From contig QXYC01000015.1 in NCBI GenBank assembly GCA_009887095.1, forward strand, positions 1 through 64,000: a DNA stretch of 64,000 nucleotides, given 5' to 3'. Of this stretch, positions 7,901-15,689 are shown one piece after another (position 1 is the first letter of the stretch; each line of letters opens with the position of its first letter). A program made the position numbers and the translations under genes. The notes under the pieces were generated by a model. It made no database searches, was not told the DNA's origin, and saw only the letters and a program-made list of their open reading frames with translations. The stretch comes from Candidatus Poseidoniales archaeon. GTDB lineage: Archaea; Thermoplasmatota; Poseidoniia; Poseidoniales; Poseidoniaceae.

Positions 7901-9918
7901 GAATCGCTTGTTTGCCCTGATGTGGTAAAGCCGTTTGCGAAATTATTGCCATACCATTCGTTTCCAGATGGGTCAACGAGAACAAGGTCGAGGTTGTTAA
8001 CAAGACGAGATTCACTCTGGGCGGCATTTGCAGAACCTGCTACATCCGACCAAGCCAGTGTGATATCAATCCCGTGCGATGCGTCTAACTCGAACGCATA
8101 GAGGAGACCAAAGCCCGCATCCAGGGGAGTATTATCGTCCATGAACGTTGCAAGGGCAGAAGTGCTTGGCGAGGACGCATCCCAAACAGGTAAGACGGTG
8201 CGATCGAGGTCGATTTGACCCCAGCCCTCAGCGTCGTTGGGAATATCAGGTGCGCCAAGATCTCGAGCACCGTTAATCATGGCCGCTTTCACGAGCGAGC
8301 CTGATGGTGCTGAGATCCCGACCTGTTCTCGAATGAACTCTCGGGTCAATGCTGCGACGCCACCGGCGACAGCGGTTGCTTGGGAAGTACCCGAAAGCAG
8401 AGTGTAGACATCTTCCCCATTGCTGTGAGTTTCAGTGGAGCATGTGGTTCCCGGCGAGGTTTTTGCTTCCTCAGCGGCCCCTGAGCACACATCGACCCCG
8501 GGCGCCACAAGGTCGGGCTTGATTCGTCCATCGAGGCTAGGTCCATTGCTTGAGAATGAGGCCACGCTTCCTGAGGTCGAACCCGTTTCTGAAGCACCAA
8601 TGGCAAGCACGTTCTTGGCCGTGGATGGAGGCGTGATTTGTGATGCACCTTGTGAACCACGGTCACCAACAGCGAACAAGGGGAGCATGGAAGGCTTGTC
8701 GTGAACGAAGATGTCCACTGAACGAGAATCGGCAGAGTACTGACCATAGTTCCCATTCGCCCCCCAAGCGTTGATAGCGATCCTGGCAGTCTTCTGTTCC
8801 GCATCCCTCAACAAATCATAGATTGAACCGATTCGTCCGAAGACACCTGTTGGGTCATGCTCAAGAGCGTACATCACAAGGTCAGCATTTGGTGCCATGC
8901 CCGTAGCGTTCCCGTTTGATTGCCCATCCCCAATGGCAGACACTGCAATGTGAGTGCCGTGTCCGGTGTTGGAATCGGCAGGAGATGAATCGAGGCCAAA
9001 TTGAGTGTAGACGCCTGCAACTCGTCCTGTCAAGTCAGGGTGATCCAAATCAAGTCCAGTGTCGGCAATGGCAATCATTTCGCCCGACCCATCGAGGGTG
9101 AAGGTTGCATTTGCCCGCACATCGATGATGCCGGATGCTGCGGCGGCGGCGGCGTTATGCAATGAAAAGTCAGTGGTTGGTTCAATCCATATGATCCGTC
9201 CATCGTTTGCAACAGCAGCGATGAATGAGGGGGCCATTGACGGAGGAAGTTCGACTTCACACACACCAACGCCACACCACGCATTGTGGGCCCCCATTCG
9301 AATCAAATCCAAACTCAACGCTTCAAACCCACCGTAGGAAAGATCCGCTGCTGGAATCAATGCCAGTCGTTGGGAGGCGTCACCTTCAAGCAGGGAAGCA
9401 TCGATTCGCCAGCCTGGGTGTTGGGCGCCAACCCAGCGAACATCGTCATCGACAAGAAGAGCTCGAATTGAATCCACTGGAGGATCCGCCAGTCGGACCA
9501 GCCAGGCCTCATCACTGATGAAATCGAGTGGAGTAAAGTCATGACGTTCGATGAGTTCCTGCAAAATCATGCCATCATGAGCGTGGAGTTGAACTATCGC
9601 AAGCCCGGTCGTTGTGAAATCGTTTGCGTTGAACAAACCAATTCCTGGTGTTGGATGTTCATGCAAGGTCGGGTCGAAACTTCCGATGTTCATGTTGAGA
9701 ACGCCAGTCGATGGCTGAAGAGGAACTTGAATCCGCTCGGTTGGTGTTGCAACGTGCCACATCGAGGCGGCGAGTGCCAAGCGTTCGGCTTCGGACATCA
9801 CGGTGTTTGTTGGTTCATTGATTGATTCAACAGATTCCGAACTCACTGCAAGCATCGGTGAAAGCGATGTCAGGACAAGCAAAACAAGCATCAGTAACGG
9901 TCGGCGTAGTGCTTGCAT
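4933..9918 (-). CDS. giant exported subtilisin-like protease (S8) with C-terminal anchor and GLPxGWT tail
   Basis: The protein has 1661 residues from ATG 9918, which opens a clear signal peptide (MQALRRPLLMLVLLVL). The open frame continues to a TTG at 9993, but the ATG has a GTGGGAAAG element upstream and makes a normal signal sequence. The S8 triad is present: Asp286 (IADTGLD), His320 (GHGTH) and Ser512 (SGTSQA). The oxyanion-hole segment reads AVGDRG, so the usual Asn is Asp. About 800 residues of beta-rich CARDB-like modules with NTGN-type repeats follow. After them come one membrane segment (SIPLIGVLIAAGAVLALRM), a cytoplasmic linker of GLPP-type repeats and Pro/Val/Ala, and the terminal motif GLPDGWTMEQWQHYGHQWL. 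The likely role is cell-surface proteolysis of exogenous or envelope protein. It lies 75 bp after gap. Confidence 0.9.
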   Translation of the reverse strand: MQALRRPLLMLVLLVLTSLSPMLAVSSESVESINEPTNTVMSEAERLALAASMWHVATPTERIQVPLQPSTGVLNMNIGSFDPTLHEHPTPGIGLFNANDFTTTGLAIVQLHAHDGMILQELIERHDFTPLDFISDEAWLVRLADPPVDSIRALLVDDDVRWVGAQHPGWRIDASLLEGDASQRLALIPAADLSYGGFEALSLDLIRMGAHNAWCGVGVCEVELPPSMAPSFIAAVANDGRIIWIEPTTDFSLHNAAAAAASGIIDVRANATFTLDGSGEMIAIADTGLDLDHPDLTGRVAGVYTQFGLDSSPADSNTGHGTHIAVSAIGDGQSNGNATGMAPNADLVMYALEHDPTGVFGRIGSIYDLLRDAEQKTARIAINAWGANGNYGQYSADSRSVDIFVHDKPSMLPLFAVGDRGSQGASQITPPSTAKNVLAIGASETGSTSGSVASFSSNGPSLDGRIKPDLVAPGVDVCSGAAEEAKTSPGTTCSTETHSNGEDVYTLLSGTSQATAVAGGVAALTREFIREQVGISAPSGSLVKAAMINGARDLGAPDIPNDAEGWGQIDLDRTVLPVWDASSPSTSALATFMDDNTPLDAGFGLLYAFELDASHGIDITLAWSDVAGSANAAQSESRLVNNLDLVLVDPSGNEWYGNNFANGFTTSGQTSDSVNNVERIKVAPGTLSTSGQWLVKVLHRGGTTQSFGLVVTADATPTPQADLALYDGSIIPSSPEPLRNDLIAIRIGWINQGTLATGSFRVIFEDLTAGETLFEGDRSALAAGTIDSLLIQHQFLTTGTHSMRLRIDTNDQVAEMNDGTTGIDNNIWEQDIEVTALGVRVVVLNDDGTVPVTSEDREAAAIRTFDVRNQTGIDIPIHILHEGTGEKNVTLSVTGVQVPQPGRPDFLLSPEDTWSKSVSQMGPYTVQGEGEAGDFQLLTIHLEDEDADLSDPASPRYARSGTFVVDVTARYQDNPTVAHTQRLTFTIDQLDEVLITPLGTEGLEAEPGDSAGFRISVANIGNSPAQYSISCESENRWQIMLKDTNSSTLEIEPIGIREYRAIKIDLFVPPVANGVPLTGSTDTVTCYVTSSTDVSMNFSESATITVLPQQSFGADLYDDIGPIGPSSKNREVLVDSGEQISMNLTVENTGNTDLDMNVKIQPSNPTWPIEVTTGDQTDARQVSIALGPGQSIDVNFVIGVPGAAEEGDTNSFVIRTELSAQVFISNTTVLKVRDELAVNLQGPEGDVIETVIGSTFSYGNFNVTNTGNAPLTLAWSNGLAPDGWVVGFANPITYLEPREEKTVRFGLIPPANAAADSQVFDLLITVTGGNNGRLVNSSVRIDVAVLPSQFANMSVADDSIRPFRSIAKEEGATQSIVIRNDGNLPITGALSALVLDADGNASTDWSVSFSETTIGSLGVGESLTVEVTVTPKASASKGLMLTQISVTSQEQTVGTFSIETTVSSVDTNGGLLAVLPLYVSIPLIGVLIAAGAVLALRMKRTGELEDDGSELVAPDAFVNPDHLGTRRDEALDIGHAVNEIASAEVSQDEIAAALAQSLNLPPAPAVVPQGLPPGAVPRGLPTPGALPRGLPPAGLPPAGLPPKALPQIPAPVPTPLPAPVPTPAPVTAATGPPLPPSGLPDGWTMEQWQHYGHQWLQRNGQ
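4936..5007 (-). other. coding for the 24-residue GLPxGWT C-terminal tail motif (subtilase copy)
   Basis: The last 24 codons before the stop encode the motif GLPxGWTxxQWxHxGxQ and its short extension, directly after a proline-rich linker (PPLPPS). The same tail at the same distance from the C terminus closes the 1806-residue surface protein (codons at 35891-35962); 11 of 24 positions are identical. It lies on the predicted cytoplasmic side of the membrane segment in both proteins. Confidence 0.7.
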
Positions 9919-9961
9919 GACTTTCCCACTTGTCGGGCCTTTTTGAAAACGCCCCTTGCTT

Positions 9962-9978
9962 GTGCCCCTACGGGGCAC
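9962..9978. terminator. 7-bp perfect stem-loop between gap and the giant subtilase
   Basis: GTGCCCC and GGGGCAC flank a 3-base loop (TAC). It starts 16 bp past the gap stop codon and ends 44 bp before the subtilase ATG. On the minus strand a short GTTTTC run follows about a dozen bases later. It may be a gap terminator or attenuator, or an RNA-stability element that separates expression of the two genes. There is no long T-tract, so termination is a guess. Confidence 0.4.
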
Positions 9979-9993
9979 GATCGATTCACTCAA

Positions 9994-11031
9994 TCAGAGG
10001 TGATTATACGATGAAATCGCAGCATCTGTCTTTGCCACTGAAGTCATCCAGTCGGCCTCTGTGTTCATCAATGCACGGATGGCATCGACGTTCTCAGGAA
10101 TCACATCTGACTCTTGGTGAATGGCTTGGAAATAGTACAGCGTGTTGCCTTCGAGTTTGACACCGTCTTCCCAAACAAAAATTTCGTGAAGATCACCCCA
10201 CTTTCGACCGATGTCTCGTGCAAATTCCATAACTTCCGCTGTTGTTGTAATGCCAGTATCAGAACCGTTCATGATGACGATTCGTGGACGTTCACTCCAC
10301 ATCGACAGAACCGACTCGGTTGTAAGACCGTGCCCTTCGGGCAATGTTGCCACAATGACGTGGACGTGCATGAGGGTAGTTGGAACCGCCACTGCCATCG
10401 AATTGATTTGGATTTCAGGTTTCACGGTCATTACATCTGGTCCGTGGTGAGAAGGAACCTTGAGAACCGGCTTGATCGCATTAATTGGACCCTTGCTGGA
10501 ATCACCGGGGTCAGCAGCACGACGGATCATGGTGCATTCGACAGAAAGTGAACCGCAGTGTTCGTAGAGCGGGACAAGTGTTCGAGACAGACCGGTCGTG
10601 TTGCAGGAAACCACTCGTGTGCCTTCCACACCAAGGTTTTCGGCGTGATTGGCAGACGAAGTGTAGGAGTTTCCAGTCATGGCGTGCTTTTCGCCACCTT
10701 GGAAAATCCATTTGATGCCAGCAGCGACATACTTCTCTTTATTTGAAGCACCGACTTTCCCTGGTGAACAATCGACGACAATATCTGCAATTTCGAGTAA
10801 ATCACTCAGGCCACCATGGCATGTATAGCCCGCAGGGCCGAAAGCAGCAATTCGATCTGCATCATCATAGGTGCAAAAAATAGGGTAGCCCTTTCGAACC
10901 GCCAAGTCGCAGCCAAATGCTGGCCGAGTTTTGGTCACGCCAACAATTTCCATGTCGTCTTGGGCGTCCACAGCATCTGCAACACGCTTTCCAATCGTCC
11001 CGTATCCGTTAATAGCCACCTTGATGGTCAT
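9994..11031 (-). CDS. gap: type II (archaeal) glyceraldehyde-3-phosphate dehydrogenase
   Basis: Phosphorylating GAPDH of the archaeal class, catalysing reversible oxidation of glyceraldehyde 3-phosphate to 1,3-bisphosphoglycerate with NAD(P)+. The Rossmann motif INGYGTIGKRVADAV starts within the first few residues, the catalytic cysteine is in SCNTTGLSRT, and the archaeal hallmarks VDCSPGKVGASNKEKY, IFQGGEKH and MTVKPEIQINSMAVAVPTTLMHVH are all present. Length (345 residues) is typical. The start is uncertain: ATG 11031 gives the family-typical N terminus, while ATG 11043 adds four residues. A TTAATA-type box centred near 11066 would put transcription start close to 11040, leaving a very short leader. 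First gene of a minus-strand run. Confidence 0.95.
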   Translation of the reverse strand: MTIKVAINGYGTIGKRVADAVDAQDDMEIVGVTKTRPAFGCDLAVRKGYPIFCTYDDADRIAAFGPAGYTCHGGLSDLLEIADIVVDCSPGKVGASNKEKYVAAGIKWIFQGGEKHAMTGNSYTSSANHAENLGVEGTRVVSCNTTGLSRTLVPLYEHCGSLSVECTMIRRAADPGDSSKGPINAIKPVLKVPSHHGPDVMTVKPEIQINSMAVAVPTTLMHVHVIVATLPEGHGLTTESVLSMWSERPRIVIMNGSDTGITTTAEVMEFARDIGRKWGDLHEIFVWEDGVKLEGNTLYYFQAIHQESDVIPENVDAIRALMNTEADWMTSVAKTDAAISSYNHL

Positions 11032-11062
11032 GATTCTCAGCATGGATGCCCTTGGAGACCCT

Positions 11063-11070
11063 CTATTAAC
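11063..11070 (-). promoter_or_regulatory. TATA-like box for gap
   Basis: On the minus strand this reads GTTAATAG. Its centre lies about 35 bases upstream of ATG 11031 and 23 upstream of ATG 11043. With the usual archaeal distance of about 26 bases to the start of transcription, the mRNA would begin near 11040, so the gene would be leaderless or nearly so. Confidence 0.35.
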
Positions 11071-11152
11071 ACATCGTTAAGTTTGACAAAATTCATCGAT
11101 GACATTCGCATTCGAAAATAGACCCATGAACGAGGAATTTCTTTGATTCCAT

Positions 11153-12772
11153 ATGGGAGGCTATTTGGATGGGAAGCAACAGCCAATCAACATGGCCGAT
11201 GCTCATGATGTCGTTGAACGCTCCTTCAACATCAATTCCAAACTCGGACCACGACTGGTTGCTGCTGCTGAACAAAACGCTATTTTGCGAATTGGATGGA
11301 CAAACGCTGGGGAACCCGTACCCAAAAACGGAGAACTGGGCCTTTGCCCAAACCTCCCGAAAGGGGCTCGAATGCGTGCTTTGGGCGTGCTCGGTTCGTG
11401 GACAGCACCCTTTGGAAGCGGTGGGACCTTCACCCTCCAAGGCGATGCTGGCGCATTCTTAGGAGCAGGAAATCGTGGTAATGTCATCGTCTGTGAACGG
11501 CTTGCTGGAGATTTTGCAGGGTTCGCAATGCGAGACGGCAAAATCAGCATCCTCGATGGCGCGGGCTCTGACGCCGGCGCATGCATGCGTGGCGGATTGC
11601 TCATTGTCAGAGGCACCGCTGGCGCACGGGTTGGCGGCGGAATGAGCGAAGGTCTGATTGTCATCCATGGCGATGTTGGCAGCGATCCCGGAGCAGGCAT
11701 GACCGGTGGAAAAATCATCATCAACGGACGATGCCCTACCCCTCCTCCAGGCGTATCACTGCGCCCACTCACTGCGGCTGAGGTGAAGGCTGTCAACAAG
11801 CAACTCAACGATGAAGAATTGCACATCCCCTCCGACTCAGTGTGCCTCACCCCATCAGAAACCATTCAAGTCGAACATGAAAGCGGACAAGTATCAGCAT
11901 CCGATTTGTCCATGGTCGGACTTGTACCAAACGACCGGCAACAGAGTCAATCGTATGCTACCTATGACACGGTTACGCTCGTAGGAGAACGCGGCGACAA
12001 GGGCACACCAGCTGCCTTGCCACTCCCGTTGATGGCCATCATTCCCGACGGAAATGAGTTGGCGATGGACAAAGATGCATTGCCGCATGCAGTGAACCTC
12101 CTTGCCCATCAGCCGTTTTTAGCACAATCCAACCCGCGTGCCATCGATTTTGCACTCATCGGACAACAGAACCTTGCAGATGCGCCCGAACTCTTGGCGG
12201 CCTCAGCTGGTGCTGTGTTTGACTTTGATGACTTACCTGCGATGAACTCAGAACAACTTGATGGGTTCTTTGTCGCTGTTCGAACCTTGCTTGGCCGAGA
12301 AAAGCCGTTTGGGATGCTCGGCGCTCTTGGCCGCACCACAAACCTCCATGTTCGTGCTGCGCACCACAAGGCGGACCTTGCGATGTCGAGGATTGAAGAC
12401 GGCAGTGGCGTACCAGAAGCAGCGTCCCTCCCAATGATTGGCAGGTCTGCAAAGGCGCATCTTGATGCAACTCACACAGAAACGGCCGTTTTGCTCGGCC
12501 TCTCAGCCAGCGCTCATGACCTTGCGGTCCTCAAAGCATCAGGAATCAAGGTGATCGCTTGTGAGGTGCCAATGGCTGATGCCAATGATTTGGCCCATTG
12601 GTTGCAAACCCTCCATCAAGACATGGCATCCCTTCTTTCTCGGCTCGGCATCGAATCAATCGACCGATTGGAGCGATCCCATTTGCGAGCCCTTGACCAC
12701 GAGACAGCAGCCATCAGTGGTTTGCGTCTTGTAGGGTACGAACGACCCTTGCCCCATTGGTTTGCTCGTTGA
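11153..12772 (+). CDS. GXGXG-domain protein fused to a decayed glutamate-synthase FMN-type domain
   Basis: A 539-residue protein in two parts. Residues about 60-200 form a right-handed GXGXG beta-helix as in the GltB alpha subunit and FwdC (GAFLGAGNRGNVIV, GSDAGACMRGGLLIV, GARVGGGMSEGLIVIHG, GSDPGAGMTGGKIIING), closed by GRCPTPPPGVSLRPLT. Residues about 290-539 follow the order of the glutamate synthase FMN domain: an EQL...VRTLLG helix, HKADLAMSRIEDGSG where active enzymes have GGTGA, an AVLLGLSAS strand, and the typical ending LxxxLGIxSIDRLERSHL. The iron-sulfur cysteines of GltB are absent. It is therefore probably not a glutamate synthase and may be a scaffold or a repurposed enzyme. It is first in a plus-strand run with pheT. 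ATG 11192 is an alternative start. Confidence 0.75.
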   Translation: MGGYLDGKQQPINMADAHDVVERSFNINSKLGPRLVAAAEQNAILRIGWTNAGEPVPKNGELGLCPNLPKGARMRALGVLGSWTAPFGSGGTFTLQGDAGAFLGAGNRGNVIVCERLAGDFAGFAMRDGKISILDGAGSDAGACMRGGLLIVRGTAGARVGGGMSEGLIVIHGDVGSDPGAGMTGGKIIINGRCPTPPPGVSLRPLTAAEVKAVNKQLNDEELHIPSDSVCLTPSETIQVEHESGQVSASDLSMVGLVPNDRQQSQSYATYDTVTLVGERGDKGTPAALPLPLMAIIPDGNELAMDKDALPHAVNLLAHQPFLAQSNPRAIDFALIGQQNLADAPELLAASAGAVFDFDDLPAMNSEQLDGFFVAVRTLLGREKPFGMLGALGRTTNLHVRAAHHKADLAMSRIEDGSGVPEAASLPMIGRSAKAHLDATHTETAVLLGLSASAHDLAVLKASGIKVIACEVPMADANDLAHWLQTLHQDMASLLSRLGIESIDRLERSHLRALDHETAAISGLRLVGYERPLPHWFAR

Positions 12773-12777
12773 GGTGA
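12771..12777 (+). promoter_or_regulatory. ribosome-binding site of pheT overlapping the upstream stop codon
   Basis: GAGGTGA lies 4 bases before the pheT ATG (12782) and overlaps the TGA that ends the GXGXG gene (12770-12772). This is a near-perfect match to the archaeal anti-Shine-Dalgarno sequence. It fixes the pheT start and implies one transcript with coupled translation. Confidence 0.75.
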
Positions 12778-12781
12778 CAAT

Positions 12782-14530
12782 ATGCCAACAATTTCCATCG
12801 ACCAAGACCTAATTGCAAGCCTGTTAGGGAAGCATGGAATCAAGAATGATATCGAACGCATGGCCGATGAACTGCCATTGTTGGGAACCGACATCGACGA
12901 CTGCAATGAGCACACTCTTGACATTGAAATCTTTCCCGACCGACCGGACTTGCTGTCTGGTGAAACGCTGACCCGTGCAATGCGACCTTTTCTCTACGGG
13001 CAGCAAGCAAAGCCCACGCTTGACGTCAAGAAAGGCGCTCTCAAAATGAACGTTGACCCTTCACTGGAACACATTCGACCCATCGTCATGGGTGCCGTGG
13101 TCCGCAACGTCAACACTGGCGCAACGCCTGAGGAAAATGAAGCATTCATCAAAGCACTCATGGACCACCAAGAGAAACTGCATTTCGCACTTGGACGAGG
13201 TCGAAAGCGGGCTTCCATTGGTGTCCACGATCTCGCCACGCTTGCCCCACCGTTCACCGTCACCACGGTACCCGGCAGCACCCAATTTATTCCGCTTGCC
13301 ATGAATGAACCAATGAGCATTGATTCAATCCTCACCATTCACCCAAAGGGGATTGACTATGCACACCTCCTCGAGGGCATGAAGGCGTATCCCGTCATCA
13401 TGGACTCCAATGATGCAGTGCTTTCATTCCCCCCAATTATCAACGGCAACCACACAACCGTCACCTCCAGCACGAAAGATTTCTTCATCGATGTAACTGG
13501 GTGGGACCCACGGGCATGTGAAGCGAGTTTGATGCTGATTGCAAGCCAACTTGAAGAACGTGGAGGTGTGGTGGAGTCCGTTGAAATTACCGCCCACGAT
13601 GGAACAGTATCCGATTTGCCAAAGGCCCAAGCACAAACCCACACCGTATCCGAGCGGTTGCTGAACGGTCTTCTCGGCCGTGCCCTTACCGACGAAGAAA
13701 TTCAAACAGCGATGAATCGTATGGGCGGATCTTATCTTGGGCGAGCCTTGGCCGAAAAGGCCCCCTCAAGAACACCAGTAAACATGGCAGATGTGGTCGA
13801 TGGCGATACAGTCTTGTCATTTTTGATGCCACACTGGCGGTTTGATATTCTCCACCCGATCGATTTGGTCGAAGATGTAGCCATCGGTCATGGGTACGAA
13901 GATTTGGGCACGGATGTTCCGCGCGCTCCACTGACCGCTCTCCCAAGAAGCGATGGCCACATACGCCGACGCATTCGCGACTCGCTCCAAGGTCTCGGAT
14001 TGATGCAAATTCAATCCCTCACCTTGTCCAACGAGACCGACCAATTTAGTGCCATGCGGTGGCCTGCAATGGGTGAGGTAACCCGGATCACAAACCCAAT
14101 CACCATTGATCACACCCTACTACGCCAATACCTCCTACCTGGCTTGTTCAGGCTGCTTGCTTCAAACAGACACCACGACCTGCCGCAAGCGGTTTACGAA
14201 CTGGGGACCGTTGTTCGAGACCACACCAACAGCGATCGCTTTGCCTTCCTCGTAGCTGAACAGAACGGTGGATTTGCCGCGGTTCGAGGCCGCATCCAAG
14301 CCATCATGAGGGACCTTGGCGCCACAGAGTACTCAATCGAGCCGCTCGGCGGTGACATGGGTCCGTGGCTCGAAGGCCGTGCTGCAAAAGTTCTCGTGAA
14401 TGGCATCCATGTCGGCTGCTTTGGTGAAATGGACCCCCATGTCGGGCATCATTACGAATTGAAAGTCCCACTAAGCGGCGCCGAATTCGATGTCAAGGAA
14501 TTAGAACGTGCGCTCCCAGACCCAGTGTGA
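12782..14530 (+). CDS. pheT: phenylalanyl-tRNA synthetase beta subunit
   Basis: Non-catalytic beta subunit of the alpha2beta2 PheRS, charging tRNA-Phe together with PheS (not in this window). It is the archaeal/eukaryotic form: 582 residues, starting directly with the B1-like domain (ISIDQDLIASLLG) and lacking the bacterial EMAP-type tRNA-binding insertion. Recognisable segments are LDIEIFPDRPDLLSGETLTRAMRPFLYG, the B3/B4 region, the B5 segment PHWRFDILHPIDLVEDVAIGHGYEDL, and the class II-like core with LRQYLLPGLFRLLASNRHHDLPQAVYELGTVV. The length is typical. Start ATG is set by the GAGGTGA element. A 9-bp gap separates it from the SRAP gene downstream. Confidence 0.95.
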   Translation: MPTISIDQDLIASLLGKHGIKNDIERMADELPLLGTDIDDCNEHTLDIEIFPDRPDLLSGETLTRAMRPFLYGQQAKPTLDVKKGALKMNVDPSLEHIRPIVMGAVVRNVNTGATPEENEAFIKALMDHQEKLHFALGRGRKRASIGVHDLATLAPPFTVTTVPGSTQFIPLAMNEPMSIDSILTIHPKGIDYAHLLEGMKAYPVIMDSNDAVLSFPPIINGNHTTVTSSTKDFFIDVTGWDPRACEASLMLIASQLEERGGVVESVEITAHDGTVSDLPKAQAQTHTVSERLLNGLLGRALTDEEIQTAMNRMGGSYLGRALAEKAPSRTPVNMADVVDGDTVLSFLMPHWRFDILHPIDLVEDVAIGHGYEDLGTDVPRAPLTALPRSDGHIRRRIRDSLQGLGLMQIQSLTLSNETDQFSAMRWPAMGEVTRITNPITIDHTLLRQYLLPGLFRLLASNRHHDLPQAVYELGTVVRDHTNSDRFAFLVAEQNGGFAAVRGRIQAIMRDLGATEYSIEPLGGDMGPWLEGRAAKVLVNGIHVGCFGEMDPHVGHHYELKVPLSGAEFDVKELERALPDPV

Positions 14531-14539
14531 GGCTCCAAC

Positions 14540-15211
14540 ATGTGCGGAAGATTCGCACTCGGCACGCCCATTGATGAGATTGCAGCTGCGATTCAATCCG
14601 AGCCACTCTCTCCGCTTACACCCTTCACCCCATCATGGAATGTCGCACCAACCCAATGGGTCCCCGTGATTACGGAAAACGGACTTCAACAACGGAGTAA
14701 AGCGCCTCGTCACATGAGGCTGATGCGTTGGGGATTGAGGCCGAGTTGGTCCAAACCATCGACCCATGAACCGAATAACGCTCGAGCGGAGACGGTTGAT
14801 CAAAAGCCAATGTTCCGACATGCATGGTCACACCGTCGTTGCATTGTTCCCGCAGACGGCTGGTATGAATGGATGACGACTGTCCAGGGAAAGGTTCCAT
14901 GGTACCACCACCGAATCAATGGAGGTCAGTGCTGGCTTGGCGGCATCTGGGAATCTTGGTCCTCACCTGAGGGCGATCATGTGGAATCGTTTGCGCTTTT
15001 GACAGTTGAAGCGAATGAGGACGTGCGTGAAGTCCACCATCGAATGCCTCTTCTTCTTGAGGAACACCAAGTTGCTTCCTACCTTGCCGGTGACGACGTG
15101 CGAGCCCAACCACAGAACCTCATCGTCGACCGTCATGTGGTCAGTCGAACGGTCAATTCCTCAGGTGAGGATGGCGCTCATCTTATCGAGGCCGTTCCCA
15201 CCTTGTGGTGA
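14540..15211 (+). CDS. SRAP (HMCES/YedK-type) abasic-site protein
   Basis: SOS-response-associated peptidase family protein of 223 residues. Family members crosslink to abasic sites in single-stranded DNA through the N-terminal cysteine, protecting the lesion. The catalytic Cys2 is present in MCGRFAL. Also visible are the Asn in SWNVAPTQ, the Arg/Glu segment NARAETVDQKPMFRHAW, RRCIVPADGWYEW, and the histidine in VHHRMPLLL. All expected active-site elements are there, so it should be functional. It is 9 bp after pheT and ends exactly where the next, convergent gene ends (stop codons abut at 15211/15212). The family is widespread in bacteria and eukaryotes and patchy in archaea, so ancestral transfer is possible. 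Confidence 0.93.
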   Translation: MCGRFALGTPIDEIAAAIQSEPLSPLTPFTPSWNVAPTQWVPVITENGLQQRSKAPRHMRLMRWGLRPSWSKPSTHEPNNARAETVDQKPMFRHAWSHRRCIVPADGWYEWMTTVQGKVPWYHHRINGGQCWLGGIWESWSSPEGDHVESFALLTVEANEDVREVHHRMPLLLEEHQVASYLAGDDVRAQPQNLIVDRHVVSRTVNSSGEDGAHLIEAVPTLW

Positions 15212-15595
15212 TCACGAATAGGGTTCATAGGTACCATCTGCATTTCGTATGTGGGCAACCGGATCGAATGAACCATCTGCGGCCTTCTTGTAGTGGTATC
15301 CATCGGTATGAGCAACCCATTCAACTGGATCTTCTTCGGGAGAAGCGGTTGAGTCTGATGGGGTTGCAGAGACGACAACCCCGTCATATCGCTGTGATTG
15401 GTCTGGGGCCTTCTCGACCGTTGTATCGCCACTTCCAAAAAAGGAAAGCGCTGCCTTGTAATCTTCTTGTTGTTGACTCGTGGAACCAGAGTCCACGCCT
15501 TGGTCCTCGGTTTTCCGATAGACAATTGGGGTTGGAGCTTCTTCCTCTAAGGCGAGTGGTTGCTTCTTTTTATTGAACGGCCAAATGGGTGGCAT
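15212..15595 (-). CDS. small acidic hypothetical protein
   Basis: A 127-residue protein of unrecognised family. The N terminus is short and basic (WPFNKKKQP); the middle is low-complexity and rich in Glu, Asp, Ser, Thr and Gln. The last 40 residues form a compact aromatic stretch with the pattern DGYHYKKxxDGSFDPxxHxxxxDGTYEPY, which may be a small fold or a binding peptide. There is no signal peptide or membrane segment. ATG start. It is divergent from the exported protein at 15690 (94 bp between starts) and its stop touches the SRAP stop. The aromatic tail loosely recalls the W/D/P-rich tail of the beta-helix protein at 54589, but the match is too weak to claim homology. Confidence 0.6.
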   Translation of the reverse strand: MPPIWPFNKKKQPLALEEEAPTPIVYRKTEDQGVDSGSTSQQQEDYKAALSFFGSGDTTVEKAPDQSQRYDGVVVSATPSDSTASPEEDPVEWVAHTDGYHYKKAADGSFDPVAHIRNADGTYEPYS

Positions 15596-15689
15596 GGCTT
15601 ACGGAAATCGACCCCATTCAAGAACAATCCGAACCAACATTGACACATCTCAGGGGTCAGGTTGAAGATGGTCATGGCCTGCACGAAGC

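Noticed and set aside
11126-11146. Mini-ORF (six codons) upstream of the GXGXG gene, suggesting a leader peptide
   Set aside because: Too short, no distinctive residues and no hairpins around it; chance is sufficient.
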